A DNA stretch of 12,368 nucleotides, taken from Lachnospiraceae bacterium UBA3785 (lineage in GTDB: Bacteria; Bacillota; Clostridia; Lachnospirales; Lachnospiraceae). Both the position numbers and the translations under genes were made by a program. Shown here in pieces: positions 1 through 6,076 of this stretch (position 1 is the stretch's first letter; the number at the start of each line of letters is the position of its first letter). The notes under the pieces were generated by a model. The model was not told the origin of the DNA and searched no databases. It was given only the letters and a program-made list of their open reading frames with translations. The DNA lies in assembly GCA_002369495.1 (NCBI GenBank), contig DFFD01000035.1, forward strand, positions 1,871 to 14,238, in the 5' to 3' direction.

Positions 1-685
1 TCGGGTTCATGACGGAACCTCTGACATGCGGGCGGATACCCATATGTCTCTTGCGGCCTGCCTTGCCGATGTTGATCAGGTTGTGCTCGCCGTTGCCGAC
101 GACGCCGATGGTGGCGCGGCACTCGATCGGGACCATTCTCATCTCACCGGACGGGAGACGAAGGGTGGCGTACTTGCCTTCCTTGGCCATGAGCTGTGCG
201 GCATTGCCGGCAGCGCGGACCATCTGGCCGCCCTTGCCCGGGAACAGCTCGACGTTGTGTACGAGAGTACCGACCGGGATGACAGAGAGCGGGAGGCAGT
301 TGCCGAGATGCACTTCAACTTCCGGACCGTTCATCAGCTTGTCGCCGACCTTCAGGCCTTCCGGAGCCAGGATGTAAGCCTTCTCGCCGTCTGCGTAGCA
401 GATAAGAGCGATGTTGGCGGTGCGGTTCGGATCGTACTCGATCGACTTGACGACTGCCGGAATACCGTCCTTCGCGTTGCGCTTGAAGTCGATGATTCTG
501 TATCTGCGTCTTGCTCCGCCCCCGCGGAAGCGGCTCGTGATCTTGCCCTGGTTGTTGCGGCCCGCGGTCTTCCTGAGAGACTCGGTGAGCGATTTTTCCG
601 GCTTCTTCGCAGTGATCTCGGAGAAATCGGAACCCGTCATGTGCCTTCTCGACGGGGTATACGGCTTATAAGTTTTGATAGCCAT
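1..685 (-). CDS. rplB: 50S ribosomal protein L2 (partial, C-terminus outside window)
   Basis: L2 is a primary 23S rRNA-binding protein of the large subunit and is needed for subunit association and the peptidyl transferase centre. The visible 228 codons begin [14 protein letters not shown] and include the conserved stretches [21 protein letters not shown] (about residues 45-65) and [17 protein letters not shown] near the cut end; the family is about 275 residues, so roughly the last 50, including the conserved His-containing loop after GSVMNP, are missing. The ATG at 685 is preceded by AAGGAG about 10 nt upstream. It is the fifth gene of an S10-type operon but is separated from rplW by 110 nt, much more than the other gaps here. 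Assignment is secure. Confidence 0.97.
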   Translation of the reverse strand, partial: MAIKTYKPYTPSRRHMTGSDFSEITAKKPEKSLTESLRKTAGRNNQGKITSRFRGGGARRRYRIIDFKRNAKDGIPAVVKSIEYDPNRTANIALICYADGEKAYILAPEGLKVGDKLMNGPEVEVHLGNCLPLSVIPVGTLVHNVELFPGKGGQMVRAAGNAAQLMAKEGKYATLRLPSGEMRMVPIECRATIGVVGNGEHNLINIGKAGRKRHMGIRPHVRGSVMNP

Positions 686-747
686 GATTAGTAATCTCCT
701 TCTAATTTATCACGCGTCCGTATAGTGTTCACGTCGCGTATAGTCAG

Positions 748-792
748 GCGGCTTATTTCTTATCCGGAAATGAGCCGCGGCTTTTCATTTCC
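748..792 (-). other. Competing hairpins in the rplW-rplB spacer
   Basis: The 110-nt spacer (686-795) contains two inverted repeats that share bases 766-773 and so cannot form together. Hairpin A pairs 785-792 with 766-773 (8 bp, 11-nt loop) directly after the rplW stop. Hairpin B pairs 767-771 and 773-778 with 755-759 and 748-753 (11 bp with one mismatch, 7-nt loop). Neither is followed by a U-tract, so they are not ordinary intrinsic terminators. They could be RNA processing or stability elements, or a switch controlling rplB translation. The pairing is seen in the sequence; any function is inference. Confidence 0.4.
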
Positions 793-795
793 CGA

Positions 796-1095
796 TCAAA
801 GGGCTCCGAAAAGCTCGATCTCCTTGCTGTCCTCGGTCAGGTAAACGATTGCTTTCTTCTTAGCAGCCGTCTTGCCGAAGGTCATGCCGCGGCGTCTCAC
901 CTTGCCTTCAAGGTTCATCGTGTTGACCTTCTTGACCTTCGTTCCCTCGAACATCTTCTCAACAGCTTCCTTGACCTGGGTCTTGGTCGCGTCCGTGTGA
1001 ACGTAGAACGTATACTTCTTGTCAGCCATCTCGTTCATGCTCTTCTCAGTGACGACCGGCTTTAAGATAACGTCATAATATTTCAGATCAGCCAT
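796..1095 (-). CDS. rplW: 50S ribosomal protein L23
   Basis: L23 binds 23S rRNA domain III next to the polypeptide exit tunnel and is the docking site for trigger factor and the signal recognition particle. The 99-residue product has the family's usual length and start (YYDVILKPVVTEKS), the KYTFYVH strand, and the TQVKEAVEKMF and VRRRG segments typical of bacterial L23. Its ATG overlaps the TAA of rplD by one base (TAATG), indicating translational coupling. It is the fourth gene of the S10 operon. Its stop codon is followed by the unusual 110-nt structured spacer before rplB. Confidence 0.97.
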   Translation of the reverse strand: MADLKYYDVILKPVVTEKSMNEMADKKYTFYVHTDATKTQVKEAVEKMFEGTKVKKVNTMNLEGKVRRRGMTFGKTAAKKKAIVYLTEDSKEIELFGAL

Positions 1096-1715
1096 TACGC
1101 AAATACCTCCTCGATCGCCTTCACTGCATCCTGGGTCAGGACCAGCTTCTTGTACTTAAGGATATCATAGGTGCAGAGCGCGCCGGCGTTCGAGACTTTG
1201 ACTTCCTGCATGTTGCGGGCGGAAAGGAATACGTTCCTGTCGCTGCCTGCCGTCACGACATAAGCCTTGTCAGCGCCGAGGTTCTTCATGACCTTTGCGA
1301 GCTCCCTGGTCTTCGGGGCATCAAATGCGAGCTTATCCACAACGATCATGTTGCCGTCAGCAAGCTTGGTGGAAAGCACAGACTTGAGGGCTGCCTTCCT
1401 CTCCTTGCTGTTCATGCTGATCTTGTAGCTTCTCGGAACCGGGGCGAACACAACGCCGCCGTGCGTCCACTGCGGAGACCTCGTCGAACCCTGTCTCGCA
1501 TGGCCCGTTCCCTTCTGTCTCCACGGTTTTCTTCCGCCGCCGGAAACTTCCGCGCGAGTCTTGGCCTTCTGTGTGCCCTGACGGAGCGCCGCCAGATGCT
1601 GCACAACCGCAAGATGAACCAGGTTTTCCTTGACCGGAGCGGCAAAGACGCTGTCTGCCACTTCCATCATCCCGACTTCCTGGCCATCCATATTATAAAT
1701 AGATACGTTAGCCAT
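1095..1715 (-). CDS. rplD: 50S ribosomal protein L4
   Basis: L4 is an early-assembling large-subunit protein whose extended loop lines the exit tunnel. In gamma-proteobacteria it also represses its own S10 operon through the mRNA leader. The 206 residues are normal for bacteria. The tunnel loop is seen at about residues 52-95, with RAEVSGGGRKPWRQKGTGHA and the following segment ending in APVPRSY. The ATG at 1715 has an AGGAGG 10 nt upstream. The gap from rplC is 25 nt and the 3' end overlaps rplW by one base. Whether this L4 regulates the long leader upstream of rpsJ cannot be told from sequence. Confidence 0.97.
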   Translation of the reverse strand: MANVSIYNMDGQEVGMMEVADSVFAAPVKENLVHLAVVQHLAALRQGTQKAKTRAEVSGGGRKPWRQKGTGHARQGSTRSPQWTHGGVVFAPVPRSYKISMNSKERKAALKSVLSTKLADGNMIVVDKLAFDAPKTRELAKVMKNLGADKAYVVTAGSDRNVFLSARNMQEVKVSNAGALCTYDILKYKKLVLTQDAVKAIEEVFA

Positions 1716-1740
1716 CTTGAATCGTCCTCCTATCTCCGTG

Positions 1741-2373
1741 TTACTTCTTCTTTACTGTTTCTCTGATCGTGACAAGGCACTTCTTCGGTCCCGGGACCGC
1801 GCCCTTCACGAGGATGAGGTTCTTTTCCGCATCAACGCGTACGATCTCGAGGTTCTGAATCGTGATGCGCTTGCTGCCCATCTGGCCCGGCATGCCTTTG
1901 CCCTTAAAGACGCGGCTCGGATCGGAGGATGAGCCGTTGGAACCGGCATGGCGGTGGAACTTGGAACCGTGCTTCATCGGGCCTCTGTGCTGGCCGAAAC
2001 GCTTGATCGCGCTCTGGAAGCCTTTGCCCTTGGAAACAGCCGTCGCGTCGATGTGATCGCCGGCTGCAAAGATGTCAGCCTTAATCTCGTCGCCGACCTT
2101 GTAATCGGCAGCGTTTTCGAAGCGGAACTCTTTCATAAATCTTCTGACGGAAACGCCGGCCTTCTCGTAGACGCCCTTGACGCCCTTCGTGACGAGCTTC
2201 TCGCGGATCTCGCCGAAGCCGACCTGAACAGCTTCATAGCCGTCCTTCTCGTTTGTCTTAACCTGGGTCACCACGCACGGGCCGGCCGCGAGGACCGTTA
2301 CCGGTGTGACAACACCGTCGTCAGCAAAAACCTGAGTCATGCCGACTTTTGTCGCAAGTATTGCTTTCTTCAT
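1741..2373 (-). CDS. rplC: 50S ribosomal protein L3
   Basis: L3 binds near the 3' end of 23S rRNA and helps nucleate large-subunit assembly; its central extension reaches the peptidyl transferase centre. With the start chosen here the product is 210 residues, standard for the family. The N-terminus [14 protein letters not shown] is canonical, and the central loop (residues 117-166: [16 protein letters not shown], then [19 protein letters not shown]) is clear. The frame stays open for 11 codons further upstream, but the ATG at 2373 has a perfect AGGAGG 6 nt before it and gives the family N-terminus, so the longer start is rejected. It follows rpsJ by 53 nt. Confidence 0.97.
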   Translation of the reverse strand: MKKAILATKVGMTQVFADDGVVTPVTVLAAGPCVVTQVKTNEKDGYEAVQVGFGEIREKLVTKGVKGVYEKAGVSVRRFMKEFRFENAADYKVGDEIKADIFAAGDHIDATAVSKGKGFQSAIKRFGQHRGPMKHGSKFHRHAGSNGSSSDPSRVFKGKGMPGQMGSKRITIQNLEIVRVDAEKNLILVKGAVPGPKKCLVTIRETVKKK

Positions 2374-2379
2374 GTTTTT

Positions 2380-2385
2380 CCTCCT
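2380..2385 (-). promoter_or_regulatory. Ribosome binding site of rplC
   Basis: AGGAGG on the minus strand, 6 nt before the ATG at 2373. It decides that start over an in-frame upstream codon that has no such site. Confidence 0.85.
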
Positions 2386-2392
2386 TACAGCG

Positions 2393-2412
2393 GATTGCAC
2401 TTGCACGCAATC
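2393..2412 (-). other. Small hairpin between rpsJ and rplC
   Basis: A perfect 6-bp inverted repeat (GATTGC/GCAATC, 8-nt loop) lies in the 53-nt rpsJ-rplC gap, ending 7 nt upstream of the rplC ribosome binding site. No U-tract follows, so it is not a terminator. It may be an RNA-stability or processing element, or chance. Confidence 0.3.
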
Positions 2413-2426
2413 ATACTAATGTGTTG

Positions 2427-2744
2427 TTACCTCGTCTTCATCTTGATGTCGATGTAGACGCCTGCAGGCATTTCGAGGTGACCCAAGGAATCAACGACCT
2501 TCTGAGTCGGAGCGATGATGTCGATCAGTCTCTTGTGGGTTCTCTGCTCGAACTGCTCACGAGAGTCCTTGTACTTGTGCACCGCGCGCAGGATCGTGAC
2601 CACTTCCTTTTTAGTAGGAAGCGGAACGGGTCCGCTGACGGTGGCACCGCTCTTCTTCACCGTGTCGATGATCTTCGCGGCCGATGCATCCACTAAGGTA
2701 TGATCGTACGCCTTGAGAGTGATTCTCATAACCTGAGTTGCCAT
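2427..2744 (-). CDS. rpsJ: 30S ribosomal protein S10
   Basis: S10 is a tertiary-binding protein of the 30S head; in many bacteria it also pairs with NusB in transcription antitermination. The 105-residue product matches the usual length and contains the family signatures: RITLKAYDH near the N-terminus, [12 protein letters not shown] (about residues 37-48) and [15 protein letters not shown] (about 62-76). The reading frame remains open far upstream, but [15 protein letters not shown] at 2744 is the canonical N-terminus and has AGGAGG 10 nt before it. As first gene of the S10 operon it is preceded by a long leader and a strong promoter. A run of seven U lies directly before its start codon. Confidence 0.97.
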   Translation of the reverse strand: MATQVMRITLKAYDHTLVDASAAKIIDTVKKSGATVSGPVPLPTKKEVVTILRAVHKYKDSREQFEQRTHKRLIDIIAPTQKVVDSLGHLEMPAGVYIDIKMKTR

Positions 2745-2971
2745 AAAAAAAGTCCCTCCTTTTCGCACTTTGGACGAGTACGACAAGCAGTGACTGTACA
2801 CATTCCCGTGTGTTTCTTTTTTTACCTTGAATCCACACGTTTGTTTCCGCCTTATTTGGCGGACGTTTCTGCACAGTGACTTGTCGCCAGTATCTTTACA
2901 TGACATTCGCTCCACGGAGAACCTGCAATGCATGCAGCAACTTCACGCTTCACAGCTATCATGTCACAGCG
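2745..2971 (-). ncRNA. Structured 5' leader of the S10 operon (candidate cis-regulatory RNA)
   Basis: From the predicted start point near 2971 to the rpsJ ATG there are about 227 nt without a plausible gene. The RNA can form a long-range stem: 2880-2886 pairs with 2781-2787 (CGACAAG/CTTGTCG, 7 bp). After an internal loop, 2871-2877 pairs with 2793-2799 (7 bp including one G-U). This encloses a strong hairpin at 2846-2863 (TCCGCC/GGCGGA, loop AAATAA) and competes partly with another at 2798-2813 (ACACA/TGTGT). Upstream there is a further hairpin at 2923-2937 (CTGCA/TGCAG). In Escherichia coli the S10 leader binds L4 for feedback control. I do not recognise this leader as that class, so autoregulation here is inference from length, position and pairing. 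Confidence 0.45.
2755..2760 (-). promoter_or_regulatory. Ribosome binding site of rpsJ
   Basis: AGGAGG on the minus strand, 10 nt upstream of the ATG at 2744; it fixes the rpsJ start. A short GTCC/GGAC complementarity (2771-2774 with 2752-2755) could enclose it in a weak hairpin followed by U7, too weak to call a terminator. Confidence 0.8.
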
Positions 2972-2977
2972 TGATAT

Positions 2978-3006
2978 ATTATATAGAAAAGTCCCTGCAA
3001 ATGCAA
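2978..3006 (-). promoter_or_regulatory. Promoter of the S10 operon
   Basis: On the minus strand, TTGCAT (3001-3006) and a perfect TATAAT (2978-2983) are separated by exactly 17 bp, giving a predicted start near 2971. Immediately upstream (about 3011-3037) are phased runs of A and T resembling an UP element, as expected for a strong ribosomal-protein promoter. The -35 matches the consensus at only three positions. The -35 and spacer coincide with the terminator stem-loop of the preceding gene. Confidence 0.6.
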
Positions 3007-3014
3007 GGACTTTT
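2987..3014 (-). terminator. Intrinsic terminator of the signal-peptidase-like gene
   Basis: On the minus-strand RNA a 12-bp stem with a 4-nt loop (AAAAGTCCTTGC, loop AUUU, GCAGGGACTTTT; one G-U pair) ends in four U, 37 nt after the stop codon at 3051. All pairs are satisfied on the minus strand, while the plus strand has one C-A mismatch but a longer T7 tract. It probably works in both directions. Its DNA doubles as the core of the S10 promoter. Confidence 0.7.
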
Positions 3015-3050
3015 TTTCAAAAAATATTGTTTTTTTAAAATGCAAACCAT

Positions 3051-3983
3051 TCACAGCACTTCCGAGAGATCCACGATGTCGATGCCGGTGACCGGATCTT
3101 TCCGGACGGTCGGCTCAGCGCCGCTTCTCCTCACCTGCTCGACGATCTCCTCGAGCGTGAGCCGCTCGACCGGGATGATTCCCTCTCCGTCCGGCAGCTC
3201 CTCCGGCTCTTCCTCCGGGGCTGCGGCGGCCGGCGCTTCCGCGGCAGGCTCGGCGGCTGTTTCCGCCTCAGCCACGGGCGCTTCCTCGATCACCGCCTCC
3301 GGGACAGGCTCGAGAATGGCCGGCTCCGGAATGTCCTGCAGCGTGACCTCCTTGGGCTGCTCCATGCTCTTCCTGACTTCCTCGGCGTCCAGGCTTCCGT
3401 ACATGGCGACGTCGTCCGCGTCGGAATCGAGCGCTTTCTTCACCTTCTCGGCAGTGTCCTCGTAGACGAAATCCGCTCCTTCTCCGTCCTCTTCCTCATC
3501 GTCCTCGGCATCGTGCTTCTTCCAGAGCTCCGAGAGGACGAACAGGATGATGACGAACAGGATCACAAGGCCGATGATGATCATACCCTCGACGCTCTGC
3601 ATCGCGACCACGACGTAGCCGATGTAAGGCACCGTGAAGATCACTCTGGAGATGTAATTCCGGATCGTGATTTCGGTCGCCGCGCCGTCCCGGTCTGCCG
3701 CATCAAGGACCGTGTATTTGCCGGTCTCAGCGCTCCCGTCCACGACGATGTAGGCATAGGTCGAGTTTGCGGACTCCTTGAGGACTTCATCCCCGGTTTC
3801 GATCTCTGCCGGCTCGACATCCTCCGAATATGTGACCGACCCAAGCGGAAGGTTGGTGTCCATCTCCCTCGAATCGATGATCGTCGTTGTGATGCCGAGT
3901 ACCGGTGGAACAAGAATCGCCACCGCTGTGAGAATTGCCGCTATAAGGAATATGTTGACAATTGCTTTCAAAAATTTCGACAT
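3051..3983 (-). CDS. Degenerate signal peptidase-like (S26B/SipW-type) membrane protein with acidic tail
   Basis: A 310-residue protein with a hydrophobic N-terminal segment (about 7-31), an extracytoplasmic part (about 32-130), a second membrane segment (about 133-151), then a cytoplasmic tail of about 155 residues, very acidic and rich in Pro, Ala and Glu. Residues 38-68 line up by eye with the catalytic block of SipW-type signal peptidases: LPLGSVTY and VEPAEIETGDEVL match the usual PVGSLVY and PEEIxVGDxI pattern, and FTVPYIGYV (116-124) before the second membrane segment is also typical. Where active enzymes have SGSMEPT this protein has SREMDTN, so the nucleophilic Ser is Glu40, and no THR-type general base follows. 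I infer a non-proteolytic relative; its role is unknown. The ATG at 3983 follows AGGGG by 8 nt and is preferred to an ATG 24 nt upstream. It is a single gene with its own promoter and terminator. Confidence 0.7.
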   Translation of the reverse strand: MSKFLKAIVNIFLIAAILTAVAILVPPVLGITTTIIDSREMDTNLPLGSVTYSEDVEPAEIETGDEVLKESANSTYAYIVVDGSAETGKYTVLDAADRDGAATEITIRNYISRVIFTVPYIGYVVVAMQSVEGMIIIGLVILFVIILFVLSELWKKHDAEDDEEEDGEGADFVYEDTAEKVKKALDSDADDVAMYGSLDAEEVRKSMEQPKEVTLQDIPEPAILEPVPEAVIEEAPVAEAETAAEPAAEAPAAAAPEEEPEELPDGEGIIPVERLTLEEIVEQVRRSGAEPTVRKDPVTGIDIVDLSEVL

Positions 3984-4016
3984 GGCATTTTCCCCTTCCC
4001 TTAACATTACCCTTCT

Positions 4017-4045
4017 ATCTTACCATTTTTTTGGTCCGGTGTACA
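4017..4045 (-). promoter_or_regulatory. Promoter of the signal-peptidase-like gene
   Basis: On the minus strand TGTACA (4040-4045) and TAAGAT (4017-4022) are 17 bp apart, and the -10 is extended by TG one base upstream (TGGTAAGAT). Each box matches consensus at four of six positions. The predicted start near 4010 leaves a 5' leader of about 27 nt containing the ribosome binding site. Confidence 0.5.
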
Positions 4046-4058
4046 TACTTTTCACCAC

Positions 4059-4087
4059 TTGCCATCCAAATTTGTTTCCTATATAAT
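4059..4087 (+). promoter_or_regulatory. Promoter of the GNAT acetyltransferase gene
   Basis: TTGCCA (4059-4064) and a perfect TATAAT (4082-4087) with a 17-bp spacer. The -10 ends 6 bp before the ATG at 4094, so transcription should begin at or within a base or two of the start codon, and there is no room for a ribosome binding site. It sits back to back with the minus-strand promoter, the two -35 boxes 13 bp apart. Confidence 0.65.
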
Positions 4088-4093
4088 GATCGC

Positions 4094-4849
4094 ATGGATA
4101 TCGATATTAAAACCATTGAAGATTTATCACTGAACGCGTGGCCCTCTTTCCAGATGCAGGTCTACGACGGCTGGATCCTTCGCTACTCCGGCTATTACAC
4201 ACACCGGACCAACTGCGTCGAGCAGATCGGTGCTTCGATCCTGCCGCTTTCCGGGAAGATCCCGTTCTGCGAGCGGATCTACCGCCGGTGGGGTACGCCC
4301 TGCATTTTCAAGATCAGCCCGATTACCGATCCCGCCCTTGACGGGCTTCTCGCCGCGCGCGGCTACAGGATCGAGCACCGCGTCATCAATATGACGGCGG
4401 ACATCCGCTCTCTTCCCGCTTCCCCTGAAAATAAACCCCCTCTCCCGCTCACGGTTGAATCCCGCGTCTTACCGGAGTGGATCGACGGTCTCTTCTCCCT
4501 CAAGGGAACGACCGATCCGCTGCACCGCCGCATCGTCCCGGGCATGTACGCGGCCATCCCGATGGATGAGGCCGCCGTCTCTGTCCGGCTTCCGGACGGG
4601 ACCATAGGCGCCACAGGCCTCGGCATCCTCGACCGGGATTTCATCGGCGTCTACGCGATCCACGTCCGCGAGGACCTGCGCCGCATGGGACTTGCCGCCG
4701 CGATCGTGAGGCGTATCCTCGAGGAAGGCCGCCGTGCCGGCGCGAGCCGCGCCTACCTTCAGGTCGTCGCCGACAACATGCCGGCCAGGAACCTTTACCG
4801 CAAGCTCGGCTTCACGGACGCCTACGCAGACTGGTTCCGCGTGAAATAA
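4094..4849 (+). CDS. GNAT family N-acetyltransferase
   Basis: A 251-residue acetyltransferase expected to transfer an acetyl group from acetyl-CoA to an amine; the substrate cannot be read from sequence. The C-terminal GNAT core is clear: the strand IGVYAIHV (184-191), the acetyl-CoA pyrophosphate loop RRMGLA (196-201, R-x-x-G-x-A) with its helix, and the late signature NMPARNLYRKLGF (228-240). The N-terminal half starts with a motif (WPSFQMQVYDGWILRYSGYY, 16-35) shared by a two-domain branch of the family. Translation is placed at the ATG at 4094, because the longer open frame would begin upstream of the promoter. No Shine-Dalgarno sequence precedes it. It is the only plus-strand gene here and is divergent from the signal-peptidase-like gene. 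Confidence 0.88.
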   Translation: MDIDIKTIEDLSLNAWPSFQMQVYDGWILRYSGYYTHRTNCVEQIGASILPLSGKIPFCERIYRRWGTPCIFKISPITDPALDGLLAARGYRIEHRVINMTADIRSLPASPENKPPLPLTVESRVLPEWIDGLFSLKGTTDPLHRRIVPGMYAAIPMDEAAVSVRLPDGTIGATGLGILDRDFIGVYAIHVREDLRRMGLAAAIVRRILEEGRRAGASRAYLQVVADNMPARNLYRKLGFTDAYADWFRVK

Positions 4850-4853
4850 TGAT

Positions 4854-4884
4854 AAAAAGGACTGCCCGCCGGCAGTCCTTTTTT
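4854..4884. terminator. Bidirectional intrinsic terminator
   Basis: GGACTGCC and GGCAGTCC form an 8-bp GC-rich stem with loop CGCC, flanked by A5 on the left and T6 on the right, which extend the stem. It lies 5 nt after the acetyltransferase stop and 13 nt after the stop of the convergent HPr-like gene, so it can end both transcripts. Confidence 0.92.
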
Positions 4885-4897
4885 ATCGGTTATCGGC

Positions 4898-5155
4898 TCA
4901 GTTCGCTCTGGTCAGATACGCTTCGATCTGCTCCATCGCCTCATCTTCATCTTCGCCGTTCACGGACACTGTGACTTCCTCGCCGGATTCAAGTCCCATC
5001 GTCATCATTCCCATGATGCTCTTGGCATTGACGCGCTTGTTGCCGGATTCGATGTGGATCTCGCTCCTGAACTGGCTCGCGATCTGCACAAGCAGTGCGA
5101 CCGGCCTGGTCTCTATGCTGCCGTCTACCTGAATCGTGATGTCCTTTTTCTTCAT
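4898..5155 (-). CDS. HPr/Crh-like protein lacking the active-site histidine
   Basis: An 85-residue protein of the HPr fold. The family's active-site motif GLHARP is SIETRP here (13-18), so the His15 that accepts phosphate from enzyme I is Glu15, while Arg17 and Pro18 remain. The regulatory site is intact and in register: NAKSIMG with Ser46, the target of HPr kinase, followed by the hydrophobic MMTMG patch. This resembles Bacillus Crh, which has Gln15 and Ser46 and acts in catabolite repression rather than sugar transport; the C-terminal GEDEDEAMEQIEAYL also resembles Crh. The position after whiA matches the Bacillus crh locus. I infer a regulatory, non-phosphotransfer role. The ribosome binding site (AGGAGG, 5163-5168) overlaps the whiA stop, and the gap is 12 nt. 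It is the last gene of the operon. Confidence 0.88.
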   Translation of the reverse strand: MKKKDITIQVDGSIETRPVALLVQIASQFRSEIHIESGNKRVNAKSIMGMMTMGLESGEEVTVSVNGEDEDEAMEQIEAYLTRAN

Positions 5156-5167
5156 TTAATATCCTCC

Positions 5168-6076
5168 TCACAGGCTCTCCGCCTGTATATTCTCTTCCTG
5201 TCTGCGCAGCGATTCCGCGATCTCATGAAGTTTCATGAGCCGGTGGTTGACGCCCGATTTGCCGATCGGCGGGTCGAGCTTTTTTCCGAGTTCCTCCAGC
5301 GTGGCGTTCGGCTCCGCAAGCCTCAGCTCCGCCGTCTCCCGGAGATTCCTCTTCAGGGTCCCCAGGGCTCCTTTCTCCCGCAGGTACTCGCAGTCCTCGC
5401 ACTGGCGGACCGACATGCGGATGCTCCGCATGAGGTTGGCCGCCTCGCAGTTGACCTGCCGGTTGACCTGGCCGCGTATCTCGCGGTAGATGCGTACATT
5501 TTCCATCTCAAGGACAGCCAGATTCGCGCCCATAAGTCCCAGCGCAAAGGAGATGCTGTCCGCCTCCTTCATGTAGACGACGTAAGAGCCTTTCCGTTCC
5601 GTCAGCCTGACAGGCAGGGAGAACTCCTTCATGACATCCATCACCCGCTTCGCCGCGTCTTCCGAACTGCCGACGATCTCGAAATGATAATACCGCTTCG
5701 GGTTGGAGAGTGATCCTCCGGCCAGGAAGGCCCCGCGGAGAAACGCTTTCATCTCCCTCTCGCTGCGTTTCGCAAGAAATACTGCCTCAGCTTCGCGGAC
5801 CATGTCCGCCGCTCCCCCCTCCGCGTCGACCGTAAAGAAGCGCCGCCGGCCTTCGGAGAGCATTTTCGTCTCACAGTTTCTTATATTAAATGTTTTTCGG
5901 AACAATGTAAAGAATTTTCTCTGCAATTCTTCACTGTCCGAGTGAATAAGGCAGCTTCCGTCCTCCGTCGCGGATCCGGCTGCCGCTGCGATCCCGCAGA
6001 GTTCAGCCCGGGCCTCCCCGGCCTGCTTCGGAATGATTCCGATCAGTTCCTTCCTGACGTCCCCCGAAAATGACAT
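5168..6076 (-). CDS. whiA: DNA-binding protein WhiA
   Basis: WhiA is a DNA-binding protein conserved in Gram-positive bacteria. In Streptomyces it is a sporulation regulator working with WhiB, and in Bacillus it affects cell division and chromosome segregation. The 302 residues are normal. The N-terminus MSFSGDVRKEL is typical. The middle carries the degenerate homing-endonuclease fold (FLRGAFLAGGSLSNP, 112-126, in place of a catalytic LAGLIDADG). The C-terminal helix-turn-helix contains the signature LDPPIGKSGVNHRL (267-280). The ATG at 6076 shares one base with the rapZ stop (TGATG); a GTG one codon upstream is also possible. A CEDC pair at 226-229 may be unusual for the family. Confidence 0.96.
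   Translation of the reverse strand: MSFSGDVRKELIGIIPKQAGEARAELCGIAAAAGSATEDGSCLIHSDSEELQRKFFTLFRKTFNIRNCETKMLSEGRRRFFTVDAEGGAADMVREAEAVFLAKRSEREMKAFLRGAFLAGGSLSNPKRYYHFEIVGSSEDAAKRVMDVMKEFSLPVRLTERKGSYVVYMKEADSISFALGLMGANLAVLEMENVRIYREIRGQVNRQVNCEAANLMRSIRMSVRQCEDCEYLREKGALGTLKRNLRETAELRLAEPNATLEELGKKLDPPIGKSGVNHRLMKLHEIAESLRRQEENIQAESL

Noticed and set aside
26..691. Long plus-strand open frame (221 codons) opposite rplB
   Set aside because: It is antisense to an unmistakable rplB and has no family features or ribosome binding site; GC-rich codon use on the minus strand keeps it open.
2374..2406. N-terminal extension of rplC by 11 codons
   Set aside because: The strong ribosome binding site lies inside the extension, and [14 protein letters not shown] is the family start.
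2745..2774. Possible intrinsic terminator (GTCC/GGAC then U7) just before the rpsJ start
   Set aside because: Only 4 bp with a 15- to 16-nt loop; too weak, and it would sit on the ribosome binding site of an essential operon.
2745..2933. N-terminal extension of rpsJ by 63 codons
   Set aside because: The extension is untranslated leader: the canonical S10 N-terminus with AGGAGG starts at 2744.
3250..3560. Low-complexity acidic stretch as a possible frameshift or assembly artefact
   Set aside because: The frame continues without interruption to a structured, charged C-terminus, so it is a genuine acidic tail.
3962..4093. Upstream in-frame start for the acetyltransferase
   Set aside because: It would begin upstream of the promoter and run through the divergent gene's start; the added residues do not resemble the family.
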